Below the pieces are notes generated by a model that saw only the letters and a list, made by a program, of their open reading frames with translations, had not been told where the DNA came from and ran no database searches. A program made the translations under genes and the position numbers. A stretch of 38,761 nt of DNA, from IMG/VR virus record IMGVR_UViG_3300032083_000290, positions 1 through 38,761 of that record; one strand, 5' to 3'. Source of the DNA: a virus. Of the stretch, positions 1 to 8,813 are shown piece by piece; the first letter of the stretch is position 1; each line of letters opens with the position of its first letter.

Positions 1-1507
1 ACACAGTAGTGCTATCAGGCTTCATAACGTCAGGCTCACTAGGTATGCCACTTTCTTTCATAAACTGTGTGAGTGGGTCTTTGTTGTCACCCCGTACAGT
101 CCTGATGTAGTAGTCATTATGTCTAGCATGAATACCTGAAGCACTGTCAACTAATTGACTAACTGTACCACTTGGCTTTACACAAGTAATAGCTGTTGAC
201 TGTGGTATACCTAAGTCTTTAGCCATCTTCTTATTAGTTTCTACTGCCACATCTCTTAGTATGGTTAGTATTTCTTCTGTCCATATAGGGCAGTCAAGAA
301 TACCTGTTAGGGAAACTCCTAACAGTCTTTCTTCTTCTGTATTATCTTTCCAAACCTTACGTAAGTACTTAAAGTTAGTAAGAGTAGATTGAAATGTACC
401 AAGTATAGTAGCCATACGCACCTTTTCTGTTAAAGAGTTAAGGTCATCTGTGGCTCTACAAACTACCTCTGTGAGGTTACAGAACTGATAAGGTCTAAGT
501 ATAATCTCACTGCATGGATTACAACCGAAGTAATGGTCTGTCTCACGTCTGCCATTCTCAGAAGCCTTGACTTGAGCAGCCTTTCTATTGAAGATACCAC
601 GTTCACCTGACTTAGATTCGTATAAGGATGTCCATTCTCGCATGAATGTACCCATCTCAGGCTTACCTTTAAATGCTACAGAGTTATTAGCTAGTGCCCT
701 TTGTCCTTCATTCTCCCACCATTGACCTGACTTAGCATGTCTCATTTGGTCATCACCTAAGTTAGATAAAGATATAAGTGCAGACCTACGTACTCCACCT
801 ACAACTACAACTTCTCCTATCTTACACATAATGTCATGACATTCAATAGGAAATAGTCTTCTACCTTTAGCACCCTTGAACTTCTGTATACAGAACTGAA
901 ACAACTCAACCAATGGTGCAGGTCCTGATGCCCTACCACCAAATGTCTTTAGTCTTGCACCTGCTGGTCTAACCTGTGACACATCCCAAGTAGGTACTTG
1001 ACCTACGTATAACATAGCAATAAGTTCTCTCAATGCCTTTGCCCACCCGGGTCTGCTGTCACCAACAGTGATGATAGTAGTGCTGTCTTCAAAGTGTTCA
1101 TTAACTATAGGTAGCTTATCTACATTCTCACGTTCTACAGAGAAGCCAACACCTGTGCCACACATAAGTATGTACATACATTCATCAAATGAACGTGGAC
1201 TATCTACAGGTATGTAGCTACAGTTGTAGCCACCTACATGGCAACGGTCTAAGGCAGGTCCTGCAGTCATTAAGGCTCTCATGCTAGGCATGACACCTAA
1301 AGATATTACCTGCTCTGTAAGCTTTTCTTTGAGAGCTTTTGTGATAGTATATGAATGATTCTTAGTAAGATGATTAGTCATGTAACCAAAATATCTATCA
1401 ACAGTCTCTCCCCAATTCTCTCTACGTTGTTCATCATCCTTCCACCTTGCATAGCGAGAGAGTGCTATAAAGTTTTGGTAGTCGGTAGGTAAATAGTTCT
1501 GTATCAT
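1..1507 (-). CDS. nrdJ: Class II (adenosylcobalamin) ribonucleoside-triphosphate reductase, C-terminus cut by window edge
   Basis: Reduces ribonucleotides to deoxyribonucleotides for phage DNA synthesis, using a B12-generated radical. The 502 visible residues have the monomeric RtpR-type layout. N-P-C-S-E at 330-334 gives the thiyl-radical Cys332 and Glu334. Cys343 follows at the spacing of Cys408/Cys419 in the Lactobacillus enzyme, and Cys96 (N-C-S-Y) fits the other redox Cys. V-K-P-S-G-T at 443-448 is a family signature. The C-terminal shuttle cysteines lie outside the window. Start ATG has a GGAG box in the end of the upstream 49-residue gene. No intein is seen in the visible part. B12 dependence is family knowledge: the enzyme needs no partner subunit but relies on host cobalamin. 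Confidence 0.93.
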   Translation of the reverse strand, partial: MIQNYLPTDYQNFIALSRYARWKDDEQRRENWGETVDRYFGYMTNHLTKNHSYTITKALKEKLTEQVISLGVMPSMRALMTAGPALDRCHVGGYNCSYIPVDSPRSFDECMYILMCGTGVGFSVERENVDKLPIVNEHFEDSTTIITVGDSRPGWAKALRELIAMLYVGQVPTWDVSQVRPAGARLKTFGGRASGPAPLVELFQFCIQKFKGAKGRRLFPIECHDIMCKIGEVVVVGGVRRSALISLSNLGDDQMRHAKSGQWWENEGQRALANNSVAFKGKPEMGTFMREWTSLYESKSGERGIFNRKAAQVKASENGRRETDHYFGCNPCSEIILRPYQFCNLTEVVCRATDDLNSLTEKVRMATILGTFQSTLTNFKYLRKVWKDNTEEERLLGVSLTGILDCPIWTEEILTILRDVAVETNKKMAKDLGIPQSTAITCVKPSGTVSQLVDSASGIHARHNDYYIRTVRGDNKDPLTQFMKESGIPSEPDVMKPDSTTV

Positions 1508-1657
1508 TTATGTCTCCTCACTAACTAATTTCATATTCTTAATCTTAACACCTTCTATTTCATGGAAGGCTTCTCTTACATATTCTTCAATCTCCTCGCT
1601 GACCATGCCATCGGCAGGTACAGCATAATCGTCAGGGTCTACAGAGATTGTCATCAT
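1508..1657 (-). CDS. Small acidic hypothetical protein, 49 aa
   Basis: Begins Met-Met-Thr-Ile-Ser-Val-Asp-Pro-Asp-Asp and is rich in Glu and Asp. Its stop codon abuts the reductase start (TAAATG), and its last codons carry the reductase ribosome binding site, so the two are probably translationally coupled. It fills the gap between the DUF3310 gene and the reductase exactly. Not recognised as a known family; position suggests a nucleotide-metabolism accessory at most. Confidence 0.7.
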   Translation of the reverse strand: MMTISVDPDDYAVPADGMVSEEIEEYVREAFHEIEGVKIKNMKLVSEET

Positions 1658-1661
1658 TATC

Positions 1662-1961
1662 TTAACTCTTATCATCGTAGACCTCAATGAGTTTATTCAG
1701 ATACCATTGTGCTTTCTTTAAGTCTTCAACACCATTCTTATATCTAAATCTCCATAAGTATTTAACTATATTACCTTGTAAATAATAATCAAACCCATCA
1801 ACTAACATAGCTTCTAAGGCATCAATGGTTTCAATACCTGCTTTGTTATAGTGTATAGGACTATTAACCATATCTTGTTTTGCCATACCTTTCTCCTTTT
1901 CTGCTCTGTAACTCATGTACTCTAAGTGTCTCATGTCTTTTATATACTCTTCTTGTGCCAT
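1662..1961 (-). CDS. DUF3310 protein, T7 gp1.7-like
   Basis: Shows the DUF3310 pattern: H-Y-N near the middle, G-I-E-T-I-D-A-L-E-A, then Y-L-Q-G-N-I-V-K-Y-L-W-R-F-R-Y-K-N-G and D-L-K-K-A-Q-W-Y-L. T7 gp1.7, a nucleotide kinase, belongs to this family, so a role in nucleotide phosphorylation is plausible but not shown here. ATG at 1961 is chosen. An in-frame TTG at 1967 overlaps the upstream stop and would add two residues. Position beside the reductase fits nucleotide supply. Confidence 0.85.
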   Translation of the reverse strand: MAQEEYIKDMRHLEYMSYRAEKEKGMAKQDMVNSPIHYNKAGIETIDALEAMLVDGFDYYLQGNIVKYLWRFRYKNGVEDLKKAQWYLNKLIEVYDDKS

Positions 1962-1963
1962 TG

Positions 1964-2314
1964 TCAATGTGTAGTTTCTTCTTTTCCAAAAGAAATATGA
2001 ATTACATTATCATCTGTATCTTTTACTCTACCCTTTTTCTTGTCAGGTATATCAAACACATCTTCTATAGGCAGATGCTTGTTTGCTTCTTCTTCTACGG
2101 CATCTCTGAATATTTTATTCTGCTCCATCAAAGGAACAGTAGCACATATCTGCCTAGTAAAGTTTAACATAGCTTCAAAGTCTTCATCATTTAAAGGATT
2201 CTTTTTGCCTACCATTATACTAAGTGATACATCACCTGTCCAACCCTTACTGTCTATATGAGGTTTTATCTGTATAACAAAGTCTTCTTCTTCTAAGTAT
2301 TTATCATTAATCAT
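1964..2314 (-). CDS. Hypothetical protein, 116 aa
   Basis: A mostly charged, soluble protein without membrane segments or a recognised motif. It overlaps the endonuclease I stop by 4 bases (ATGA type) and runs up to the DUF3310 start, so it is an integral member of the replication operon. Function unknown. Confidence 0.75.
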   Translation of the reverse strand: MINDKYLEEEDFVIQIKPHIDSKGWTGDVSLSIMVGKKNPLNDEDFEAMLNFTRQICATVPLMEQNKIFRDAVEEEANKHLPIEDVFDIPDKKKGRVKDTDDNVIHISFGKEETTH

Positions 2315-2769
2315 TTTAATCTCCTTACTTTTTTACCTGTGAATTTAATCATCTTTGGATGTTTGTTCTTACCTTTTTCTTTTAGCCAATCTTCAGGAAT
2401 TATTCTGTCATAATATCTGAATCCATACTTATCACACCACTGACCATACGTAGACTTAGCACCTTTACTTAACTTACGTCTGCTATTTTCAAAGACAAAT
2501 CTGATATCTAATCTTGGATGTTGTTTCTTAATAGCTAGATGTTTACGTCTATCTATAGCAAGAAACCTTCCCTTTGTCTCAATGATAATCCCATTATTTA
2601 ATATGAAGTCAGGGGTATAGGTTCGGTAGGCTAGGTCTTCCCACTCAATCTTAATACATTCGTAACCATACTTGTGTTTACGTTCTGTAAGATAGACGGA
2701 TACCTTATGCTCTAGTCCACTCCTATACCCATGCTTTAAGGCTGCACGATAAGCCTTATGAGGAGACAC
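2311..2769 (-). CDS. Endonuclease I, T7 gp3-type Holliday-junction resolvase
   Basis: Cuts branched DNA; in T7 it resolves replication and recombination intermediates and helps degrade host DNA. The catalytic set of the T7 enzyme (Glu20, Asp55, Glu65, Lys67) is matched by Glu20 (S-G-L-E), Asp54 (T-P-D-F), Glu64 and Lys66 (I-E-T-K-G-R-F). Downstream D-I-R-F-V-F and K-L-S-K-G-A-K-S-T-Y are also family hallmarks. The length of 152 is close to the T7 protein (149). Sits next to the exonuclease, as expected of a recombination and DNA-turnover module. Confidence 0.93.
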   Translation of the reverse strand: MSPHKAYRAALKHGYRSGLEHKVSVYLTERKHKYGYECIKIEWEDLAYRTYTPDFILNNGIIIETKGRFLAIDRRKHLAIKKQHPRLDIRFVFENSRRKLSKGAKSTYGQWCDKYGFRYYDRIIPEDWLKEKGKNKHPKMIKFTGKKVRRLK

Positions 2770-2988
2770 CTAAAAGTTTCGCCACGTGATTCCTGTAAAA
2801 GGACTATAAGAAGTCTGATAACCTAAGTTCTTTAACTCTTCCTTTACAGCTTCATCAGCTACCTTCCTAGCTTCCATAGCATCACGCAAACCTGCTGTAC
2901 GCATCTCACGATACTGCTTTTTTGCTTCTACTAGTTGCTTCTCCATTTCTTCGATGTCAGATTTTAATTCATCTAATGATTTACTCAT
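2770..2988 (-). CDS. Hypothetical coiled-coil protein, 72 aa
   Basis: Residues 1-55 are a highly charged amphipathic helix of alternating Glu, Lys and Leu, probably a coiled coil. The tail is aromatic (Y-S-P-F-T-G-I-T-W-R-N-F). The start overlaps the exonuclease stop by 4 bases and the stop is directly adjacent to endonuclease I. A small oligomerising partner of the flanking nucleases is possible but unproven. Confidence 0.7.
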   Translation of the reverse strand: MSKSLDELKSDIEEMEKQLVEAKKQYREMRTAGLRDAMEARKVADEAVKEELKNLGYQTSYSPFTGITWRNF

Positions 2989-3848
2989 GCTATTTTCTCC
3001 TTTCCTAGCTTAATATACTGAACCATCTTAGGTTCTTTTGCTAATGACTTCTGTGCAGGTAGCTCTTGTAGAGTATCCCAACAACTATATCTGAAGTCAC
3101 AAAAGGTGCAGTTCTTATTAAGAACGAGATTACCTGTGGCTTTACCTCTAAAAGTTTCTGCTTCAGGCTCAAAGCACCTAACTAATTCTTTAGCATTGGC
3201 TTGCTTTATGGTCTTCTCAATGTTACCTAAGACGTGAGTTGTGTCTGCACTTCCTGCTGATACGTATTTGAACTGTCCATTAGACTTGTTCACTACCCAC
3301 CAACCACCTATGTTTTTACCACTCGCTTTCGCATACCCAACGAGTTGACCTACATAACCAAAGCTATCTCCATTAGCTACTGATTCAAATGAAGCGAACT
3401 TATTCTTGTATGACCAATCTGATGCAGACTTTATATCGTCAACACAGTCATCTAGTACAAGGTCATAAGTTCCTTTTACGTTAATACCATCTTTTAGTTC
3501 TAACGTAACCTCTTCACTATCTTGATATTCAATCTTAGCTTCCTTCAATAAACCTTTGAAGATAGCTTCGACTATATCACCAATCATCATTGTCATCAAG
3601 AAACTATTACCTTTCGGTAATGCTTTCTCAGGATGGTTCTTATCAAACCAAAGCTGACAGGAAGGCTTACCTATGTTAGACATACGTAATTTAAAATCCT
3701 TCCTATCATTCTTTGTTCCGAACTGACGAACCATAGCTTCCTTTATATCAGATGCTACACCTTCAATAGTCTCTATCGACATCTGCTTCTTAGATGCAAG
3801 TATATCTTCTAGCAACTTATGTATCGCCAATTCAGCACGGTGATTCAT
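2985..3848 (-). CDS. PD-(D/E)XK exonuclease with Cas4/AddB-like Fe-S cysteines
   Basis: A RecB-family nuclease, probably the functional counterpart of T7 gp6 exonuclease. The core runs through G-T-Y-D-L (Asp129), D-D-I-K-S-A (Asp138, Lys140) and the QxxxY motif G-Q-L-V-G-Y (Gln168). One upstream cysteine (Cys64) and a C-terminal triad C-x2-C-x5-C (Cys247, 250, 256) reproduce the four-cysteine arrangement that holds a [4Fe-4S] cluster in Cas4 and AddB. No helicase domain is present, and no CRISPR genes are nearby. ATGA-type overlaps occur on both sides. Confidence 0.88.
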   Translation of the reverse strand: MNHRAELAIHKLLEDILASKKQMSIETIEGVASDIKEAMVRQFGTKNDRKDFKLRMSNIGKPSCQLWFDKNHPEKALPKGNSFLMTMMIGDIVEAIFKGLLKEAKIEYQDSEEVTLELKDGINVKGTYDLVLDDCVDDIKSASDWSYKNKFASFESVANGDSFGYVGQLVGYAKASGKNIGGWWVVNKSNGQFKYVSAGSADTTHVLGNIEKTIKQANAKELVRCFEPEAETFRGKATGNLVLNKNCTFCDFRYSCWDTLQELPAQKSLAKEPKMVQYIKLGKEKIA

Positions 3849-4759
3849 TAGCTTGCATCCACTTCGATAAAGTCTTCAACTATATCTTTCATGTCTGCAT
3901 CTGCATTACCACCTACATTGGCATCCCACTCACTCACTATATATTGATTATAGTTTTGTATCCATGACATGAAGTCACCAAAGATAACTTGGTCTTCATC
4001 AGACAGGTCAATCTTATTGGCTACATCTAGTGTAGATACAGGTAAGTAGAAGACATTACCATTAGGTAACTTACGTTCTTCAGTTTCTAAGGCTATAGTA
4101 TGCTGAACAGGAAGTCTCTTCAACTGTGCCAACTTAGTAAAAGGTTGACCTACAGTCTTGAAAGCATCTCTATTATCTATCTCCCATATGAATGGTGTAG
4201 TTTTAAAAGATATCTTTTCACCCTTGTCATTACATGGGTCAAGTAAATCAACAAGACCGAATATGACACGCACTCTTTTAATCTGCTTGATTAAGTCTTG
4301 AGTCTTCTCAGGTAATGCTTTGAAGTCCTGAATATAACCTGCTGGTTTACCACAGTTAAACCCACCTTGATTATCCTTTAAATCTAGGTTAAGTGAATCT
4401 GCCATAACAGTCTTATGATAAATGCCCATAGGCTCACCCATCTTTGCGTTCATATTCTTAACGAACCTCTTATACATATACCTTTGCATGAAAGGTCTTA
4501 TCTTGGCAGACTTACTGTAATACGTTTCACCATCAGGTATCTCAAGCTTATAAGTACCACCTTCAACTACCTCTACGTTTACATTCTTGCCATTCATCTT
4601 GGTCTCACCCATGATTGCTGAATGGTTTATTCTGAAACGTGGTAGCTGTTGAGTCTTCTTAGTATCTGAAGACTTAGTACCTTCACCTGCTATACCCATT
4701 GCTTTAGCCATAGCTTCGTAGTTATTTGTATCAATCGTTACTAAATTATTATTTTCCAT
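3848..4759 (-). CDS. Putative single-stranded DNA-binding protein (303 aa)
   Basis: No domain was recognised with certainty. The gene lies between polymerase and exonuclease, where podoviruses usually carry their ssDNA-binding protein. The C-terminus is acidic (from about residue 285: D-A-D-M-K-D-I-V-E-D-F-I-E-V-D), the usual partner-recruiting tail of such proteins. The middle is rich in basic and aromatic residues. The role is inference from position and tail. A strong AAGGAG box precedes the ATG. Alternatives are a recombination mediator or another replication accessory. Confidence 0.6.
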   Translation of the reverse strand: MENNNLVTIDTNNYEAMAKAMGIAGEGTKSSDTKKTQQLPRFRINHSAIMGETKMNGKNVNVEVVEGGTYKLEIPDGETYYSKSAKIRPFMQRYMYKRFVKNMNAKMGEPMGIYHKTVMADSLNLDLKDNQGGFNCGKPAGYIQDFKALPEKTQDLIKQIKRVRVIFGLVDLLDPCNDKGEKISFKTTPFIWEIDNRDAFKTVGQPFTKLAQLKRLPVQHTIALETEERKLPNGNVFYLPVSTLDVANKIDLSDEDQVIFGDFMSWIQNYNQYIVSEWDANVGGNADADMKDIVEDFIEVDAS

Positions 4760-4801
4760 ATGTATTGCTCCTTTCTGTGAGTCAAATGTTGTATAGTTAT
4801 A

Positions 4802-6811
4802 TCAGCTAACGTCTTTAGTGTCAAGCCAATTATCACCTATTTTTGCTTCAAGTAATAATGGTACATTGAACTCGATGTTAAACTGTTTCTCAACAATAGA
4901 TTGGAGACTACTGTTGAGCAGTTTGATGAGGTATAACACCTGTGTTATCTCATCAGGGTGTATATCAACCACTACAGAATCGTGTACCGAATTAACAATA
5001 CATGATTTGTAGTTGGCTAATAAGTTCTCCATCTGTATAAGTACGATGGGAACTATGTCGGCAGTAGCAAAACTCTGCACAGGATAATTCTTTATCTGTG
5101 TGAAGAAGCTTACTGTGCCATTCATTCTTCGTTGTACATCAGGAAAAGAAAACTCCCTGCCTGATGGTGTGGATATCTTGCCTGTCTCTAAAGCTTCTTT
5201 AGCCAATCTGGAGTGCCAAGCTTTGATTCCTGTGTACTTTTTGGTAAAGTGTTCATAGTATTCTGCTTCTGCTTTACTTCTGCCAAAGCCTGTTGCTCCG
5301 TAGAGTGGTGCGAATGTGTGTGCTTTCGCATCTTGTCTAGAAGTCGGTTGACCTGCATCTGTAATAACTTTAGACGTATACGAGTGAACATCAAACCCAG
5401 TAGAAACTTCATCCATTGCCACCTTGTCTTGAGATAAATATGCCGCAGCTCGAAACTCTAGCTGTGCAAAGTCAGCTTCAAGTATCTTGCCACCCTTCCA
5501 ACGTGATACGAATACCTTCTTAACAGGAAACGTACCACCTCTAGGCATATTCTGCATATTAGGGTCAGCACCACTAAACCTACCTGTCGCTGTCCTGTGT
5601 TGTAATAACCTCACATGAAGCTTACCATCAGATTTAACGTGTGCTTTGATACCCTCTACAAATGAACTTAGGTATGAATCCAAAGCTGATAAACGTTTAA
5701 CATCTGTCAAAAAGTTGACAGCATCTGTCATGTTGGTACGTTTAGCCATGCTCTGTAACATATCTAAGTTCGTCTTAGAAACACCAAATCCATTAGCAGA
5801 TATCCACTTAGAACTTGGTGCTTTAAACTTCAATCCTGCTACTAATCCAAGAGATTGAAGAGTATAACCATTACCACCACAGTCAATGTGCTTAGTGGTA
5901 TTTGCGTAAGGAGTTCCATTTACTCTAACCTTTCTTATCTGTCCTGTGCCATTACATTCTCTACATGACACAGCTTTTGTTTTTAATACAATATCAGAGT
6001 TTCTTGATACAACGTCATTGAAGTGTGCCTTGTCCATGTAAGGAGTAAAGGCATTTGCCCACATAGTTTTATCATGTGGCTTTCTGCTGTATATAACCCA
6101 AGACATCTGCTCTGGACTATTAAGATTAATAGGTGTGTCACCCATAAGTTTTCTTATCTGAACTTGCAATCGTTTCTCTATCTCAAGCTTCTCTGCTTCA
6201 AACTGAAGCTTAACCTCATCCAACTTCTCTACATCTACAGCGAATCCTGTATTATATATGTGAGCAAGAGTGACACATACCCTATTAGTAAGCACAACAC
6301 ATTCCATCAATGCTGAATCTGTAGTCATCAATCTTCTTGTTATCTTCTCAGCTAACTGCTGTGTTGCATGTAAGTCTGCTGACAGGTAAGAGGATAACTC
6401 TTCAGGTGGTATCTCATCAACACCCACACCTTGCTTGAAGTATTCTTTCAAGGTATCCTGCTTCTTAGTATCTAACTCATACCTTTCAGCACAAGCTTCT
6501 AGTGATAATGGTTCTTTCTGTCCACGTTGCAAGACATACTCGCCTAGCATTGTGTCAAACACAGGACCATCATACTTGAAGCCACACTCCCATAGCCACA
6601 TTAAATCATATGCTATGTTGTGTCCTATTAATATTGTAGCTTCATCTAGGTGTCCTTGTACACCATCGAAGTTGTCTCTATATAAATATTCTTCTCCTTT
6701 ATCTGTCAAACATCCTACCATGACAAGCTTATTGTCAGGCTCGAATGGGTCGAGATACATCTTGCCATCACGTTTAGTGACAGTGTTTTCTACATCTAAT
6801 GTAAGTTTCAT
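4802..6811 (-). CDS. polA: Family A DNA polymerase with inserted DnaJ-like zinc finger
   Basis: Replicative polymerase of 669 aa. The N-terminal 3'-5' exonuclease has Asp6/Glu8, Asp69 (H-N-I-A-Y-D) and Y142-x3-D146. Polymerase motifs are A (D447-F-A-Q-L-E-F-R), B (R492, K496, F500, Y504-G505) and C (H610-D611). Phe occupies the E. coli Pol I 762 position. Between the domains, residues 283-316 contain C-x2-C-N-G-T-G and H-x2-C-G-G-N-G, a DnaJ-type zinc finger in which one Cys is His308. This insertion is the hallmark reported for HMO-2011-type phages. No 5' nuclease domain is present. GAGGAG box upstream; the helicase gene ends 11 bases before. Confidence 0.97.
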   Translation of the reverse strand: MKLTLDVENTVTKRDGKMYLDPFEPDNKLVMVGCLTDKGEEYLYRDNFDGVQGHLDEATILIGHNIAYDLMWLWECGFKYDGPVFDTMLGEYVLQRGQKEPLSLEACAERYELDTKKQDTLKEYFKQGVGVDEIPPEELSSYLSADLHATQQLAEKITRRLMTTDSALMECVVLTNRVCVTLAHIYNTGFAVDVEKLDEVKLQFEAEKLEIEKRLQVQIRKLMGDTPINLNSPEQMSWVIYSRKPHDKTMWANAFTPYMDKAHFNDVVSRNSDIVLKTKAVSCRECNGTGQIRKVRVNGTPYANTTKHIDCGGNGYTLQSLGLVAGLKFKAPSSKWISANGFGVSKTNLDMLQSMAKRTNMTDAVNFLTDVKRLSALDSYLSSFVEGIKAHVKSDGKLHVRLLQHRTATGRFSGADPNMQNMPRGGTFPVKKVFVSRWKGGKILEADFAQLEFRAAAYLSQDKVAMDEVSTGFDVHSYTSKVITDAGQPTSRQDAKAHTFAPLYGATGFGRSKAEAEYYEHFTKKYTGIKAWHSRLAKEALETGKISTPSGREFSFPDVQRRMNGTVSFFTQIKNYPVQSFATADIVPIVLIQMENLLANYKSCIVNSVHDSVVVDIHPDEITQVLYLIKLLNSSLQSIVEKQFNIEFNVPLLLEAKIGDNWLDTKDVS

Positions 6812-6822
6812 ATCTTACTCCT

Positions 6823-8046
6823 CTATGCTGTGAACCTTGCGATTCTATAATCAAGGTTACAATTAATCATACCATGCCATCCTGTTACTTTATTCTTAAC
6901 AACATTAATATGTCTTAAAGTTGACTGTTCGTCAACCCCTTCTACTTGAGCAGGTTGTCCAATCAATAACATCAAGTCAGCTTCCGCTGCCTTACCTGTA
7001 CGTGAGCCTTCCATCATAGCTTGGTTAAGAACCTGTCTACCTTCAGCTTCAGCAGACAACTGTGACATATAGAATATAGCACATCCATACGTCTTAGCTA
7101 TCTGCCTAGCATATATAGCATTAGCTTTAAGCATCTCATCAGGTCTAGCATAGCTACCCTGCCTAGCAAACTTATCTCCCATATCAAGTACAACTATGTC
7201 AGGTCTCTCTGACTTACACATAGTCTCAACCCAAGTCATGTCTTCGCCACTAACATCTTTAATCTTTACATCTTTAGTGACATCTTGATAGATACGTTTA
7301 GCTTCATGTATATTAGCCTGTATCTTTTCTTTAGGGAAACCTGTTGATGCTTGTATGTATCTGAAAGCAACTCTGTCATACGACTCTTCATTACATAACA
7401 CTACACACTTAGCACCCTGCCTAGCCATACCATTAGGTCCTACCAACATAGATGCATGGAAAGAAGTCTTACCTGTATTAGGTCTTGCTCCTACTTCAAT
7501 AAGGTATCCTGCGTTGACACCTTCTATCTTACGTGCCATCTCAGGTATGTTGAATGTCCACTTCATCTGTACAGATTGTTTAGCCATGATGGTATCAAAA
7601 GATATATCATCCCATTCAATCTTTACTTCAGGCAAGAAGTTGTCATTATACTTCTCTAGTAAATCACGTAATGGCTTAAGACTTTTCTCTGCACCATTGA
7701 CGTAATCAAATCCTAGATTAGCTATGTCTTCACCTATGACCTGTTGGAATAGCTTAGACAACACATCCTGTGCCACGTCAGTACCCATAGGTTGCTCACG
7801 TTTTACTGTGTTGAACAGAGAACTATAGCCTTGCTTCTGTGCAGTAGTCATAGATGGATTGTTCGCCATGAACAATGCTTCCACCTCATCAGGTGTTACA
7901 TCTCGTTTATATTTATTCATAGCATAATCAATCGTGTGCTTTAACTTCCTAGCATCTTTACTAAATAGTCGGTCAGGACATTTAGAGCCACGATGGTCGG
8001 TATAAAACTCTTGATTCATCAAGCTACGTAGTAGGGATAGTTCCAT
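6823..8046 (-). CDS. Replicative DNA helicase, DnaB/T7 gp4 type
   Basis: Unwinds the replication fork as a hexamer. The RecA-like core shows Walker A (G-A-R-P-N-T-G-K-T, 186-194), a C-N-E-E segment with probable catalytic Glu220, Walker B (V-V-L-D, 285-288), the H3 motif (M-S-Q-L, Gln329) and the H4 region with Lys384. The N-terminal ~140 residues are helical, like a DnaB N-domain. In T7 primase and helicase are one protein; here they are two genes overlapping by 23 bases. A strong AAGGAG box inside the primase end supports this start. Confidence 0.94.
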   Translation of the reverse strand: MELSLLRSLMNQEFYTDHRGSKCPDRLFSKDARKLKHTIDYAMNKYKRDVTPDEVEALFMANNPSMTTAQKQGYSSLFNTVKREQPMGTDVAQDVLSKLFQQVIGEDIANLGFDYVNGAEKSLKPLRDLLEKYNDNFLPEVKIEWDDISFDTIMAKQSVQMKWTFNIPEMARKIEGVNAGYLIEVGARPNTGKTSFHASMLVGPNGMARQGAKCVVLCNEESYDRVAFRYIQASTGFPKEKIQANIHEAKRIYQDVTKDVKIKDVSGEDMTWVETMCKSERPDIVVLDMGDKFARQGSYARPDEMLKANAIYARQIAKTYGCAIFYMSQLSAEAEGRQVLNQAMMEGSRTGKAAEADLMLLIGQPAQVEGVDEQSTLRHINVVKNKVTGWHGMINCNLDYRIARFTA

Positions 8047-8791
8047 ATTGGTTCTCCTTTGGGGTTAAGTTAATTAAGTTTTCTATATCGTTCCTCTTCT
8101 TATATTTCAAATCGTCTTCTAGTCTTAGCACCTTGACATCATTTACATAGGCTCGTAGTTCCTTTGCAAATGCCATAGTCTTGGGTAGAGCATCAGGGTC
8201 AAGTGCTATTATTGCTGTTGAGAATCGTGAGAGATACTTCTTATGAGATTCTGACAATGACGTACCCAATACTGCTACCCCAACATATACTTCACCATCT
8301 AAAACGGAAGCACTTACACAATCCTCAACAACTACTGCGACCTTACCATGTCCTGCGACAAAAGGCAAGTCACTTTTTCCATATCGTTTCCATTTAGGTA
8401 TTCTTTTTCCTAGTGACCTACCATTGGCATCAACAACCCTGCCTTCATGTACTACAGGAAACACAACTCTATGTTCCTTGACATCATACATGAGCCTATC
8501 ATTAGGTATTCCATAATAACTTTCCCTGTCGTAAGGCACGATGTACTCAGGCATTACGAAGGGTTCACTATTCCTTTCAGTCACTTGCGTATGCATCTTG
8601 ATGTCATTAGCTGACAAGGGCATACGTTTAGAGCCTGATAGTTGACAAGAAGATTTGTAACAGTTCCATAGCATCTGACCCATGTTATTGGTCACAGTAA
8701 ATGTTTTGTAACCATTACATGCAGGACAGTTAAGACGTTTACTCTCTCCTATTCCTATATTTAAGTCACTAATGTATGTATTTATATTCAT
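8024..8791 (-). CDS. DNA primase, T7 gp4-type zinc finger plus Toprim
   Basis: Makes RNA primers for lagging-strand synthesis. An N-terminal zinc finger (Cys22, Cys25, Cys44, Cys49) is followed by a Toprim fold with Glu156 (V-V-V-E-D-C) and the D-x-D motif Asp198/Asp200 (A-L-D-P-D-A). The length of 255 covers only the primase half of T7 gp4. Overlap with the helicase gene suggests coupled, near-equimolar synthesis. AAGGAG box upstream of the ATG. Confidence 0.9.
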   Translation of the reverse strand: MNINTYISDLNIGIGESKRLNCPACNGYKTFTVTNNMGQMLWNCYKSSCQLSGSKRMPLSANDIKMHTQVTERNSEPFVMPEYIVPYDRESYYGIPNDRLMYDVKEHRVVFPVVHEGRVVDANGRSLGKRIPKWKRYGKSDLPFVAGHGKVAVVVEDCVSASVLDGEVYVGVAVLGTSLSESHKKYLSRFSTAIIALDPDALPKTMAFAKELRAYVNDVKVLRLEDDLKYKKRNDIENLINLTPKENQYGTIPTT

Positions 8792-8813
8792 ATATCACTC
8801 TCCTTGTCGGCAT

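Noticed and set aside
2985-3848. CRISPR-associated Cas4
   Set aside because: The Fe-S nuclease pattern matches Cas4, but there are no repeats, spacers or other cas genes, and the context is phage replication.
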